Notes under the pieces: model-generated
What the model was told of the DNA's origin: nothing
Databases searched by the model: none
Seen by the model: only the letters and a program-made list of their open reading frames with translations
Assembly (NCBI RefSeq): GCF_014196595.1
Contig: NZ_JACIEA010000001.1
Location: forward strand, 932,845 to 996,844
DNA length: 64,000 nucleotides
Source of the DNA: Sphingorhabdus rigui
GTDB lineage: Bacteria > Pseudomonadota > Alphaproteobacteria > Sphingomonadales > Sphingomonadaceae
Reading direction: 5' to 3'
Shown here: positions 8,307 through 15,779 of the stretch, in pieces
How the letters are laid out: every line of letters starts with the position of its first letter
How positions within the stretch are numbered: the first letter of the stretch is position 1
Translations under genes and position numbers: made by a program

Positions 8307-10022
8307 ATGAACCGCGCGATCTCGCCCATTTTAGACGAAAAACACCCTGATAACAGGGCGGTCTTAGCCATAGGCGGGGCAGAGTTTAACTGGCTTTCCT
8401 CATTGCCCATCGCGGGCGCTATATTTCGCACCAATCAAAATGAAGTTCATCTGGTCCGCAGTAACAGGACGTTTGACGACCTGATGCTTGGCTTTGGGGG
8501 GCAAGCAAAACCCGACATGGAATTGCTGAGCGACCGGGCAATGGCCATGCTCGCCACAGGCCGTGAGACACATTTCGAATGCTGGCGATCGGACGACGCC
8601 GTTCATCCGCGTGAGTTGGAAATCAGCATCGCACGTTTCGGCGGTGGTGATGACATGTTCCTGCTGTCGATGGTTGACCGCACGGCCGAAGCCATCAGCC
8701 GGATTAACCTGCGCCGTGAAATGATGAGCGATAGCCTGACCGGATTTTGCAACCGCATCGGTTTTGAAGAACGGGTTGACGCCGCGGTTGCCGAGATGCG
8801 GAAATCGGGTTCGTCGCAAAATTATGCCATCATCCTGGTCGACTTGGCGCGTTTCAGCCGTGTGAATGAATCGGTAGGCGCGATTGCTGGCGACGAGCTG
8901 ATCATTACCGCCGCCCACCGCCTGAATGCGCGCATCCGCAGCAATGAAATTCTGGGGCGGCTTGGCGGCAATGAGTTCGCTCTATTTGCGCAGATCGATT
9001 CCGGTTCAGTCGACGTCGCGGCCATTGCCCAACGTCTGGGTGATGCATTTCAAGATCCATGCAAGCTTTCGAATTTGGAGATTCAGGTTGAATGTGCGCT
9101 CGCTGCGGCGACCGGTGGTGTCGGGGATGATCCAACGGATACATTGCGCCATGCCCAAATTGCGCTGAAGCGCGCCAAATCTTCGAAGACCTTCGAACTA
9201 TATGCGGTGGGGGCTCTCGATACCGCACGGCGCCGGTTCAGCCTTGAGACCGATTTGCGGCGCGCATTGAATCGCGGCGAACTTGTTCTGCATTATCAGC
9301 CGTTGGTGGACCTCGAGTGTGGCTCGTTAAGCGGCTTTGAAGCGCTGGCGCGTTGGGATCATCCCGACCTTGGCCCCATATCGCCGGTCGACTTTATTCC
9401 TGTGGCGGAGGAAAGTGGCTTAATCGTACCACTTGGCCGCTGGGCACTTGAAGAAGCGGCCAAAACCATCGCGCGATGGGATAGCAGATCGGGCGGGCAA
9501 AAGGATTTCCGGGTTTCCGTGAATATGTCTGCGGTGCAGATGCAGCGCGATGATGTGGTGGACGCGGTTGCTTCGGCGCTTAAGGGCGCGAATGTTGATG
9601 GCAACCGGATCACAATTGAGCTGACCGAGAGTGCCTTTATCAATGACCCGGCTGGCACAAAGACGTTGCTCGATGCGTTGAAGGGGCTGGATACCAACCT
9701 TGCGATGGATGATTTTGGCACCGGTTATTCCAATCTGGCCTATCTCCAGCAGCTCCCAATTGATGTTCTGAAAATCGACCGCAGCTTTGTATCGGAGATG
9801 TTGGTGAACAAAGATAAGCGGGCCATCGTGCGCACCGTGTTGTCGCTCGCGCGGGCATTGGGTATGAAGACAACGGCTGAAGGCATTGAAACCATTGAAA
9901 TTTCGCAGTTGCTCCGTCGTCTTGGCTGTTCCGTTGGGCAGGGCTATTATTATGCGCGGCCTTTGTCTGAAGATGCTGCTTATGCCTTTTTGGCCGCTGA
10001 CATAGCTGCCTCGACAAGCTGA
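8307..10022 (+). CDS. PAS-GGDEF-EAL cyclic-di-GMP protein with degenerate GGDEF
   Basis: A 571-residue soluble signalling protein: a PAS-like N-terminal region (about 30-135), a GGDEF domain (138-295) and an EAL domain (315-560). The GGDEF signature reads GGNEF (220-224), so cyclase activity is doubtful. The EAL domain keeps its full set: E345 of EAL, N406, E438, D468/D469 in DDFGTG, K489 in KIDRSF and E525 in AEGIET. I therefore expect a c-di-GMP phosphodiesterase, perhaps with GTP sensing by the degenerate domain. No membrane segment is seen. Its last 43 bases overlap the end of the convergent CCA transferase gene. Confidence 0.93.
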   Translation: MNRAISPILDEKHPDNRAVLAIGGAEFNWLSSLPIAGAIFRTNQNEVHLVRSNRTFDDLMLGFGGQAKPDMELLSDRAMAMLATGRETHFECWRSDDAVHPRELEISIARFGGGDDMFLLSMVDRTAEAISRINLRREMMSDSLTGFCNRIGFEERVDAAVAEMRKSGSSQNYAIILVDLARFSRVNESVGAIAGDELIITAAHRLNARIRSNEILGRLGGNEFALFAQIDSGSVDVAAIAQRLGDAFQDPCKLSNLEIQVECALAAATGGVGDDPTDTLRHAQIALKRAKSSKTFELYAVGALDTARRRFSLETDLRRALNRGELVLHYQPLVDLECGSLSGFEALARWDHPDLGPISPVDFIPVAEESGLIVPLGRWALEEAAKTIARWDSRSGGQKDFRVSVNMSAVQMQRDDVVDAVASALKGANVDGNRITIELTESAFINDPAGTKTLLDALKGLDTNLAMDDFGTGYSNLAYLQQLPIDVLKIDRSFVSEMLVNKDKRAIVRTVLSLARALGMKTTAEGIETIEISQLLRRLGCSVGQGYYYARPLSEDAAYAFLAADIAASTS

Positions 10023-11209
10023 AGCGCCAATTCGGACTGGCGGTCCGAAATCGGGAAATCTTCGGCAACCCAGTTGGCCTCCAGCTCTTGCAAGGTTTTC
10101 GCCACGAGTGGACCAGCGGGCAATCCCATTTTGATAAGATCGCCGCCTTTGATGTGCATGGTGGGGCTATCCCAATTGTCCAAGCGCGCCAGACATAGCG
10201 GCAGCGCATTGTCGTCTGCAAACAACATGGCGACATCGCGCGCGGTGTCGTTATCAAAACGATAAGCAATGGCGCGGATATTGCCCTCAGTCGGCGCGCC
10301 AGCGTTCAACCGGTTGGCGAGATTTTCGCGCATTTTGTTCGACAGCTTCAGGCGTGCCGCCACTTTGTCGACCGCGACGGGATCCGTCACCAATATGCTG
10401 AGAAACCGGGCAGGGAGCGAGAGCGGTTGATTGTGCAACTGCTCCCTGTGCACGAGCCGCTGCAATCGGTCGTGGGCATCGCTGCAAAGTTCGGGAAGAA
10501 ATGGCGCAAAAATACCATTTTCGATCATGAGGGTGACAGACGCGACTGGGTTTTTGAGCGACAGCAGTCGGGCGAGTTCCTGCGCAATGCGTTCGCGTGA
10601 CAACGCCGTCAGACCGTGCGCACCTTGCGCGCAGGCATGGATTGCGTCTGCATCCACCGGACCGCTGCCAAATCGGGCCAGGAAGCGGAAATACCGCAAT
10701 ATGCGCAGGAAGTCCTCGGCGATACGCTGCGTTGCGTCCCCAATGAAGCGAACGCAGCCGTTATCGAGATCACTTAAACCGCCGAAATAATCGAAAACCT
10801 CTCCTGTTTGTGGGGCGGCGTAAAGTGCGTTGATCGTGAAATCCCGCCGTGCGGCATCTTCCCGCCAATCGGTTGCGAAAGCCACCGTCGCGCGCCGGCC
10901 ATCGGTGGAGACATCGCGGCGTAATGTGGTGATTTCGTAATTCTTGCCGTCCACGACCGCCGTAATCGTACCATGGTCCAGCCCCGTCGGAACGGCTTTG
11001 ACGCCGCCAGCTTCCAATCGGTCCATGACCGTTTCAGGCAACAATGCTGTGGCAATATCAACGTCCGAAACGGGCAGCCCCAATAATGTGTCGCGCACAG
11101 CGCCGCCAACATATCGGGGGCCACCATAAGAATCGGCCAGCAGCGCCAGCACCTTTTTCAGGCCTGCGGCCTGTTGCCATTCGGCATGAGGAAGCTGTGC
11201 CGCAATCAT
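9980..11209 (-). CDS. CCA tRNA nucleotidyltransferase / poly(A) polymerase family
   Basis: Adds or repairs the 3' CCA of tRNAs (class II nucleotidyltransferase). From the ATG at 11209 it has 409 residues. That start gives a four-base ATGA overlap with the upstream Nudix gene; the frame is open 22 codons further, but those lie inside the Nudix gene. Motifs in order: YVGGAVRDTLLG with DVDIAT (metal-binding aspartates), EITTLRRD and EDAARRDFTINAL, then the helical tRNA-binding half. The 3' end overlaps the c-di-GMP gene on the other strand by 43 bases. Sequence alone does not separate CCA-adding from poly(A)-adding enzymes with certainty; the context favours the CCA type. Confidence 0.9.
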   Translation of the reverse strand: MIAAQLPHAEWQQAAGLKKVLALLADSYGGPRYVGGAVRDTLLGLPVSDVDIATALLPETVMDRLEAGGVKAVPTGLDHGTITAVVDGKNYEITTLRRDVSTDGRRATVAFATDWREDAARRDFTINALYAAPQTGEVFDYFGGLSDLDNGCVRFIGDATQRIAEDFLRILRYFRFLARFGSGPVDADAIHACAQGAHGLTALSRERIAQELARLLSLKNPVASVTLMIENGIFAPFLPELCSDAHDRLQRLVHREQLHNQPLSLPARFLSILVTDPVAVDKVAARLKLSNKMRENLANRLNAGAPTEGNIRAIAYRFDNDTARDVAMLFADDNALPLCLARLDNWDSPTMHIKGGDLIKMGLPAGPLVAKTLQELEANWVAEDFPISDRQSELALQLVEAAMSAAKKA

Positions 11210-11781
11210 GCCAGCCGTCGCACCAGATTGGCGATTATCCCCGCCGTTACGCCCCATATTCGCCGTTCGCCCCATTGCATGTCGTAATAGCTACGCTGCT
11301 GCCCATTCCAGTTGGCCTGTTTCTTGATGGAATTGGCAGGATCAAGCAGAAACGCAAGCGGGACTTCAAACCAGTCTTCAACCTCTTGCGGGTTGGGCTG
11401 AATCTCAAGGTCGGGGGGAATGATGCCAACAACGGGTGCAATGCTATACCCGCTGCCTGAATAATAAGTGTCGGCCACGCCTATGACCTCGACACGGGCT
11501 GGCGGTATGTTCAGTTCTTCTTCTGCTTCGCGCAATGCAGCAAAGATCGAATTTTCGTCGCTGTCATCAACCTTGCCGCCGGGAAATGCGACTTGGCCGG
11601 CGTGGCTGCGCAGCCATGTCGGGCGCTGGGTGAGAATAACCCCCGGTTCGGCGCGGTCGGTTATCGGGATTAGGACGGCAGCGGCACGGTGTTGAACCGT
11701 GTCACCCAAGTAGCGCTCGTCTTCAATCTCGATATCCAGCGCGGGGTCGAGCGCCTTATGAATGCGGTGCCGCCAATTCAT
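11206..11781 (-). CDS. Nudix hydrolase, CoA pyrophosphatase (NudL/UPF0035) type
   Basis: Predicted to split CoA or CoA derivatives into 3',5'-ADP and phosphopantetheine. The 191 residues carry SHAGQVAFPGGKVDDSDE followed by ALREAEEEL. This is the Nudix box with one extra residue in its first loop, as is usual in the CoA-pyrophosphatase subfamily, and the preceding RSHAGQVAFPGG is the subfamily signature. It sits between the DUF1285 gene and the CCA transferase gene, with four-base overlaps at both ends, so the three are probably one transcript. Confidence 0.9.
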   Translation of the reverse strand: MNWRHRIHKALDPALDIEIEDERYLGDTVQHRAAAVLIPITDRAEPGVILTQRPTWLRSHAGQVAFPGGKVDDSDENSIFAALREAEEELNIPPARVEVIGVADTYYSGSGYSIAPVVGIIPPDLEIQPNPQEVEDWFEVPLAFLLDPANSIKKQANWNGQQRSYYDMQWGERRIWGVTAGIIANLVRRLA

Positions 11782-12329
11782 GCAGGCGCCATCAAGCTGA
11801 ATTGCGCACCTTTACTCCAAATGCTGACGCCTTCGGGATCTTCGGCAAGCGCAAGGTTGGCAAGCTCATAATAAACGGGGCGCGCGAGCTTTGCCCAAAG
11901 TCCGCCGCGCACATGCAAATAGGGCAGGCCATCGCGCATTTCGATGGCGTGGTCGGCATCTGCAAAGACCAAATCGTCGCTGTTTAATCGGAACGCCAGA
12001 GTCCGGTCTTTGCCGTCGCCTTCGCTTTGCAGCTCAACCGCAATGAAGGGCGCATCATCGACCGCAATGGACAGCTTCTGCTGTGGCGTGACAAGCCAGT
12101 GCTTTCCATCGGCGTCACATGATAACAAACTCGAAAAGGCCCGGACCATTGCAGGACGTTTGATCTCACCGCCCTGATGATACCATTTGCCATCGGCAGC
12201 GACACGCATTTCGCTATCGCCTGTTTGTTCAGGCGTCCAGCTTTCGACCGGCGGCAGCTTTCGCGCTGCCACAAGTTCGGCAATGTCCGAAAGGCTCAGG
12301 TTTGCGAGGTCAGGGGCTTCGTAAGGCAT
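11778..12329 (-). CDS. DUF1285 family protein
   Basis: A 183-residue cytosolic protein recognised as DUF1285 by the run MRVAADGKWYHQGGEIKRP, then FSSLL, WLVTPQQKLSIAVDDAPFIAVEL and FRLNSDDLVFAD. Members are small two-domain proteins of unknown function; none of the residues suggests catalysis. It is the first gene of the DUF1285-Nudix-CCA transferase run and overlaps the Nudix gene by four bases. In many alphaproteobacteria these three genes are kept together, so a link to RNA or nucleotide metabolism is possible but unproven. Confidence 0.85.
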   Translation of the reverse strand: MPYEAPDLANLSLSDIAELVAARKLPPVESWTPEQTGDSEMRVAADGKWYHQGGEIKRPAMVRAFSSLLSCDADGKHWLVTPQQKLSIAVDDAPFIAVELQSEGDGKDRTLAFRLNSDDLVFADADHAIEMRDGLPYLHVRGGLWAKLARPVYYELANLALAEDPEGVSIWSKGAQFSLMAPA

Positions 12330-12367
12330 AGGCTGGCGATACGGCTAAAGCGGACGGTCGTCAAAGC

Positions 12368-12847
12368 TTAGTCGGCTGGACCAAGCGCGCCATGTTCCGG
12401 CAAGTCCACCATCGCCGGGTTGCGCAGCAACAGTCGGCGTGGTTCCCAAGGGCCGGGCAAAGTCCAACCCGATGTGCCTTCAGCGGTAAATCCAAATCGC
12501 CCATAATATTCAGGGTCGCCAATCATCACCATCGGTGCGTCATCCGCGCGCATTGCGTCGAGCATGAGCTGCATAAGCTTTGTCCCAATTCCGCTATTCT
12601 GACGAAGACGGGCGACAGCGACCGGACCGACCAATATCAAAGCGGCATCGCCGACGCGTATCGGCCAACATTGAATGCTTCCCACAAGTTCGTCGCCGTC
12701 CAAGATGCCGAGCGACAAATGGTCAATCGCGTGCATCCCCTTACGCAGCAGATATGCGGTGCGTTGATGGCGGTCGAGGCCAAAGGCATCATCCAGCAAC
12801 GCGTCTACAACGCCATCGGCAAGGTCCGAGAGTGCCGTTGGTTGCAT
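12368..12847 (-). CDS. GNAT-family N-acetyltransferase
   Basis: A 159-residue single-domain GNAT protein. Motif A for acetyl-CoA is visible as VGPVAVARLRQNSGIGTKLM (RxxGxG pyrophosphate loop), followed by VMIGDPEYYGRFGF, typical of the YhbS-like subgroup. The substrate is not predictable. It lies 38 bases upstream of the DUF1285 gene in the same direction and may be cotranscribed. Confidence 0.85.
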   Translation of the reverse strand: MQPTALSDLADGVVDALLDDAFGLDRHQRTAYLLRKGMHAIDHLSLGILDGDELVGSIQCWPIRVGDAALILVGPVAVARLRQNSGIGTKLMQLMLDAMRADDAPMVMIGDPEYYGRFGFTAEGTSGWTLPGPWEPRRLLLRNPAMVDLPEHGALGPAD

Positions 12848-12968
12848 GATTAATCACACAAGAGGGAAAATGGACGAAACATATGCGGCCCCCTGTCATT
12901 GCAGCCAGCATTTGTCCAATCGATTATCGATCAACTTGTTATGTAATCTTGGAAAATTGCGTTTGTCT

Positions 12969-12994
12969 GGAACATCGTTTAGCCTGTTCCCGTT
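12969..12994 (+). promoter_or_regulatory. EcfG-type general stress promoter
   Basis: GGAAC (12969-12973), a 17-base spacer, and CGTT (12991-12994) match the alphaproteobacterial sigma-EcfG consensus GGAAC-N16/17-CGTT exactly. The predicted transcript would start near 13000, just before the AGGAG ribosome site at about 13009 and the start of the DUF1499 gene. Match and position are seen in the sequence; use by EcfG is inferred. Confidence 0.75.
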
Positions 12995-13021
12995 AGAAAA
13001 TGCTGGGTAGGAGACAATTTG

Positions 13022-13879
13022 GTGAACGAGCAAGATATCCCTCATGAGACCATGAATGCGCAAGTATCTCCGGCGTCTTCGCAGCAGGGTGAACCGGATG
13101 GTAAGAAGATCGACTATTGGGGCTATATTGTCCTATCCGCCGGCGTTGGCGCGCTCATATGGGGACTTGTCTCTGCCGTTGGAACCGGTTGGGGATTTTG
13201 GGAATATACGTCCGGATTAAAGGGCGTGGCCGGGGCATTTTTGCTGGGTCTTGGCGCGATATTGATCGGTGCCGTGCAAGGCTGGCGCGTCCGTAAAGCT
13301 ATCAACCCGCCGCCGCGTGCGCGTCGTTGGGTCGGCATGGTTGTTGCGCTTTTATATGTCGGGTGGGTTGGAACGTTTTTGATGGCGGCATTGACCGTGC
13401 CTGCGATCCACGATGTTTCGACGGATTTGGCAGACCCGCCGGCATTTCAGACTTTGGCTTTGCGCACCGACAACCTCGACAATATTCCCGGCGCTGATGA
13501 TAGCGATATGAGGGGCCTTACGCCGCTGCAACGTTGGGCGTTGGTGCACCAAAAAGCTTATGGCGATATTCGCTCGGTACGCATCAATGAACCCGTTCCC
13601 ACGGTTATCGCCAAGGCGGAGCGTCTTGCCAAGGCACGGGGTTGGGATGTGGCGATATCGTTACCTGAAGAAGGGCACTTTGAGGCAACCGATACCACCG
13701 CGTTCTTTCAGTTTAAGGATGATGTTGTCCTGCGTGTTCGTCCATCGGATACCGGCGAGGGCAGCATTGTCGATATGCGATCGGTCAGCCGGGTCGGGAT
13801 AAGCGATCTGGGTATGAATGCGAAGCGCGTTCGCGCATTTCTTGCAGACCTTACAGGAACAGTAACGGCGGCGCCATAA
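13022..13879 (+). CDS. DUF1499 domain membrane protein, probable stress regulon member
   Basis: A 285-residue protein with three membrane segments (about 35-62, 70-92 and 105-128) and a C-terminal DUF1499 domain (about 160-280). Its function is unknown; DUF1499 is otherwise found in small lipoprotein-like proteins. The start is a GTG at 13022, eight bases after AGGAG; a TTG at 13019 is the alternative. A perfect EcfG-type promoter stands just upstream, so the gene is probably induced in the general stress response. The stop codon lies in the loop of a 9-bp hairpin that may end the transcript. It converges with the sugar dehydrogenase gene. Confidence 0.85.
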   Translation: MNEQDIPHETMNAQVSPASSQQGEPDGKKIDYWGYIVLSAGVGALIWGLVSAVGTGWGFWEYTSGLKGVAGAFLLGLGAILIGAVQGWRVRKAINPPPRARRWVGMVVALLYVGWVGTFLMAALTVPAIHDVSTDLADPPAFQTLALRTDNLDNIPGADDSDMRGLTPLQRWALVHQKAYGDIRSVRINEPVPTVIAKAERLAKARGWDVAISLPEEGHFEATDTTAFFQFKDDVVLRVRPSDTGEGSIVDMRSVSRVGISDLGMNAKRVRAFLADLTGTVTAAP

Positions 13880-13888
13880 GCGCCGCCG
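13866..13888 (+). terminator. Hairpin spanning the DUF1499 gene stop, possible terminator
   Basis: Perfect 9-bp stem CGGCGGCGC/GCGCCGCCG (13866-13874 and 13880-13888) with loop CATAA holding the TAA stop. It is followed by a weak T-rich stretch (CGGTTTATTT), so efficiency is uncertain. It sits between two convergent genes. Confidence 0.5.
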
Positions 13889-13894
13889 CACGGT

Positions 13895-15028
13895 TTATTT
13901 CCTTGGCGTAAGCTTCAACAGGCGGCCCTGCGATCCGGCACGCTCGTCTTCCAGCAGCCAGATTGCGCCGTCTGGACCCTGTTCGACTTCACGGATGCGG
14001 GCGTCCATATTCCATTGGTCCGCTTTCGTTGCGTTCTCGCCGTCCAGTTTTACGCGCACCAACGCTTTTGCGCCAAGGCCGCCTAAAAACGCGCTGCCTT
14101 TCCAATCCTTGAACATATTGCCCGAATAAATCATCAGGCCGCCGGGTGAAATCGCAGGGTTCCAGAACAGCTTCGGTGCTTCAAAGCCATCACCTGCCGC
14201 GTGGTCTGGGATATCGCGGCCGTCGTAATGATTGCCGTTCGACACGATAGGATAGCCATAATTGGCGGCCTTTTTGACAAGGTTCAGCTCGTCGCCACCC
14301 GCAGGTCCCATTTCCTGGTTCCACAAACGCCCCTGCGCATCAAAGGCGATGCCCAGCGGATTGCGGTGGCCATAGGACCAGATTTGCGATTTTACGCGCC
14401 CTTGGTCGTAAAACGGATTGTCCGATGGCACCATGCCGCCATCCGTGAGACGGACGATTTTGCCAAGATTTTGGTTCAGATCTTGGGCAGGATCGAATTT
14501 CTGGCGCTCCCCGCTGCTGATGTACAACATACCGTCCGGTCCAAATGCCAAGCGGTGTCCGAAGTGGCCTTGGCCCGAAACCTTTGGTTCCTGACGCCAG
14601 ATGATTTGAACCTCGGATAATGTCGGGGTGTTACCTGAAACATTCAGCTTGCCGCGCGCGACAGCGGCGCCGAACCCGCCTTCGCCTGCTTCAGCAAAGC
14701 TAATGTAAACGAACTTGTTTTTCGCAAAGTCGGGATGGAGAATGACATCACCCAAGCCGCCTTGTCCGCCATAGGCGACTGCGGGTACGCCCGCGACGTC
14801 GACAGCGGCACTGTCCTTTTTCCAAAGCTTCAGCTTACCTTTTTTCTCCGTCACCAGCGCATATGGCGTGCCGGGAACGAATGTCATCGCCCAAGGCTCT
14901 TCAAAGTCCGCCATCACCGTGACATCGAACGGTTGCGATGCACTATCGGTGGGTGCTGCATCACTCACGGATGGCTGGCAGGCCGCTGCCAAAAAAGACG
15001 CGCCAATTAGGAATGATAATTTCGACAT
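13895..15028 (-). CDS. PQQ-dependent sugar dehydrogenase, lipoprotein (GSDH fold)
   Basis: A six-bladed beta-propeller of the glucose/sorbosone dehydrogenase family, predicted to oxidise aldoses in the periplasm with PQQ. Start chosen at 15028 (377 residues): GAGGAG lies nine bases before, and the product opens on a lipoprotein signal (MSKLSFLIGASFLAAAC). Family blocks: EEPWAMTFVPG, YGGQGGLGDVILHPDF, GQGHFGHRLAFGPDGMLYIS, YGHRNPLGIAFD, QEMGPAGGDELNL with the calcium/PQQ-side residues, and NPAISPGGLMIYSG. A perfect 12-bp inverted repeat stands about 50 bases upstream of the start and is a candidate operator. Confidence 0.9.
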   Translation of the reverse strand: MSKLSFLIGASFLAAACQPSVSDAAPTDSASQPFDVTVMADFEEPWAMTFVPGTPYALVTEKKGKLKLWKKDSAAVDVAGVPAVAYGGQGGLGDVILHPDFAKNKFVYISFAEAGEGGFGAAVARGKLNVSGNTPTLSEVQIIWRQEPKVSGQGHFGHRLAFGPDGMLYISSGERQKFDPAQDLNQNLGKIVRLTDGGMVPSDNPFYDQGRVKSQIWSYGHRNPLGIAFDAQGRLWNQEMGPAGGDELNLVKKAANYGYPIVSNGNHYDGRDIPDHAAGDGFEAPKLFWNPAISPGGLMIYSGNMFKDWKGSAFLGGLGAKALVRVKLDGENATKADQWNMDARIREVEQGPDGAIWLLEDERAGSQGRLLKLTPRK

Positions 15029-15077
15029 GTATAAGTGCTCCTCAAATATCCGCTTAGCGCAGTTGGGTACTGACCGG

Positions 15078-15104
15078 CTTATATGCAAGAGGCTTGCATA
15101 TAAG
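15078..15104. promoter_or_regulatory. Perfect 12-bp inverted repeat between divergent genes
   Basis: CTTATATGCAAG (15078-15089), a 3-base centre AGG, then CTTGCATATAAG (15093-15104). It lies 50 bases upstream of the sugar dehydrogenase start and 111 upstream of rimP. A dyad of this length without mismatch suggests an operator for a dimeric repressor, or a cruciform/hairpin. The binding protein is unknown. Confidence 0.6.
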
Positions 15105-15214
15105 AGAGTTCGGCGCTATACGGCTGTCATCCTTACATTGTGAGAACTTGGAAGGGCTAGCGCCACTAGGGGCTGGCAGCCAGAAGCTTTGCATGCCGTA
15201 TAGAAAGACTAAAT

Positions 15215-15775
15215 TTGCCTGACCTCAATACACTGACCGCGTTGATCGCACCCGAAGCAGAAGCGCTCGGCTTTGCGCTGGTGCGTGTCGCGTGGTTTGA
15301 AACCGGCGGGCAGGGCAGCGACGAGCCAACCTTGCAGGTGATGGCCGAGCGCCCCGATACGCGGCAGCTTGGCATCGATGACTGTGCGGCGTTGTCGCAC
15401 CGTATATCGGACAAATTTGACGAGCTTGACCCAATTGTCGAAGCGTACAGGCTTGAAGTTAGCTCGCCCGGTATTGACCGTCCATTGACCCGCCTTGCCG
15501 ATTTTACCGATTGGGCAGGCCATGAGGTTAAGGTTGAGCTGGCAGAACCAATGGATGGCCGCAAGAATATCCGTGGCGATATTGTTGGCGTTGACGGTGA
15601 CAATATTCATGTCGATGACCGCAAATCCGGACGACTGACATTCGCCTTTTCCAATATGGGCAGCGCCAAGCTGCTCTTGACAGACCGCCTTATTGCGTCG
15701 ACTGCCCCCATCAACAGCGATGGGGCCGACGAAGTTGAGGCAGACCCCATTCACGACGAAGCACAGGAAGACTAA
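15215..15775 (+). CDS. rimP: Ribosome maturation factor RimP
   Basis: Needed for maturation of the 30S subunit. The 186 residues begin with a TTG codon (PDLNTLTALIAPEAEALGFALVRVAW), preceded by a modest GAAAG seven bases away. Family landmarks are CAALSHRISDKFDE, then YRLEVSSPGIDRPLTR around residues 80-95, then the C-terminal SH3-like domain GRKNIRGDIVGVDGDNI. A C-terminal acidic tail of about 25 residues is extra. It opens the rimP-nusA-ylxR-infB-rbfA cluster, with nusA five bases after its stop. Confidence 0.93.
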   Translation: MPDLNTLTALIAPEAEALGFALVRVAWFETGGQGSDEPTLQVMAERPDTRQLGIDDCAALSHRISDKFDELDPIVEAYRLEVSSPGIDRPLTRLADFTDWAGHEVKVELAEPMDGRKNIRGDIVGVDGDNIHVDDRKSGRLTFAFSNMGSAKLLLTDRLIASTAPINSDGADEVEADPIHDEAQED

Positions 15776-15779
15776 GAAC

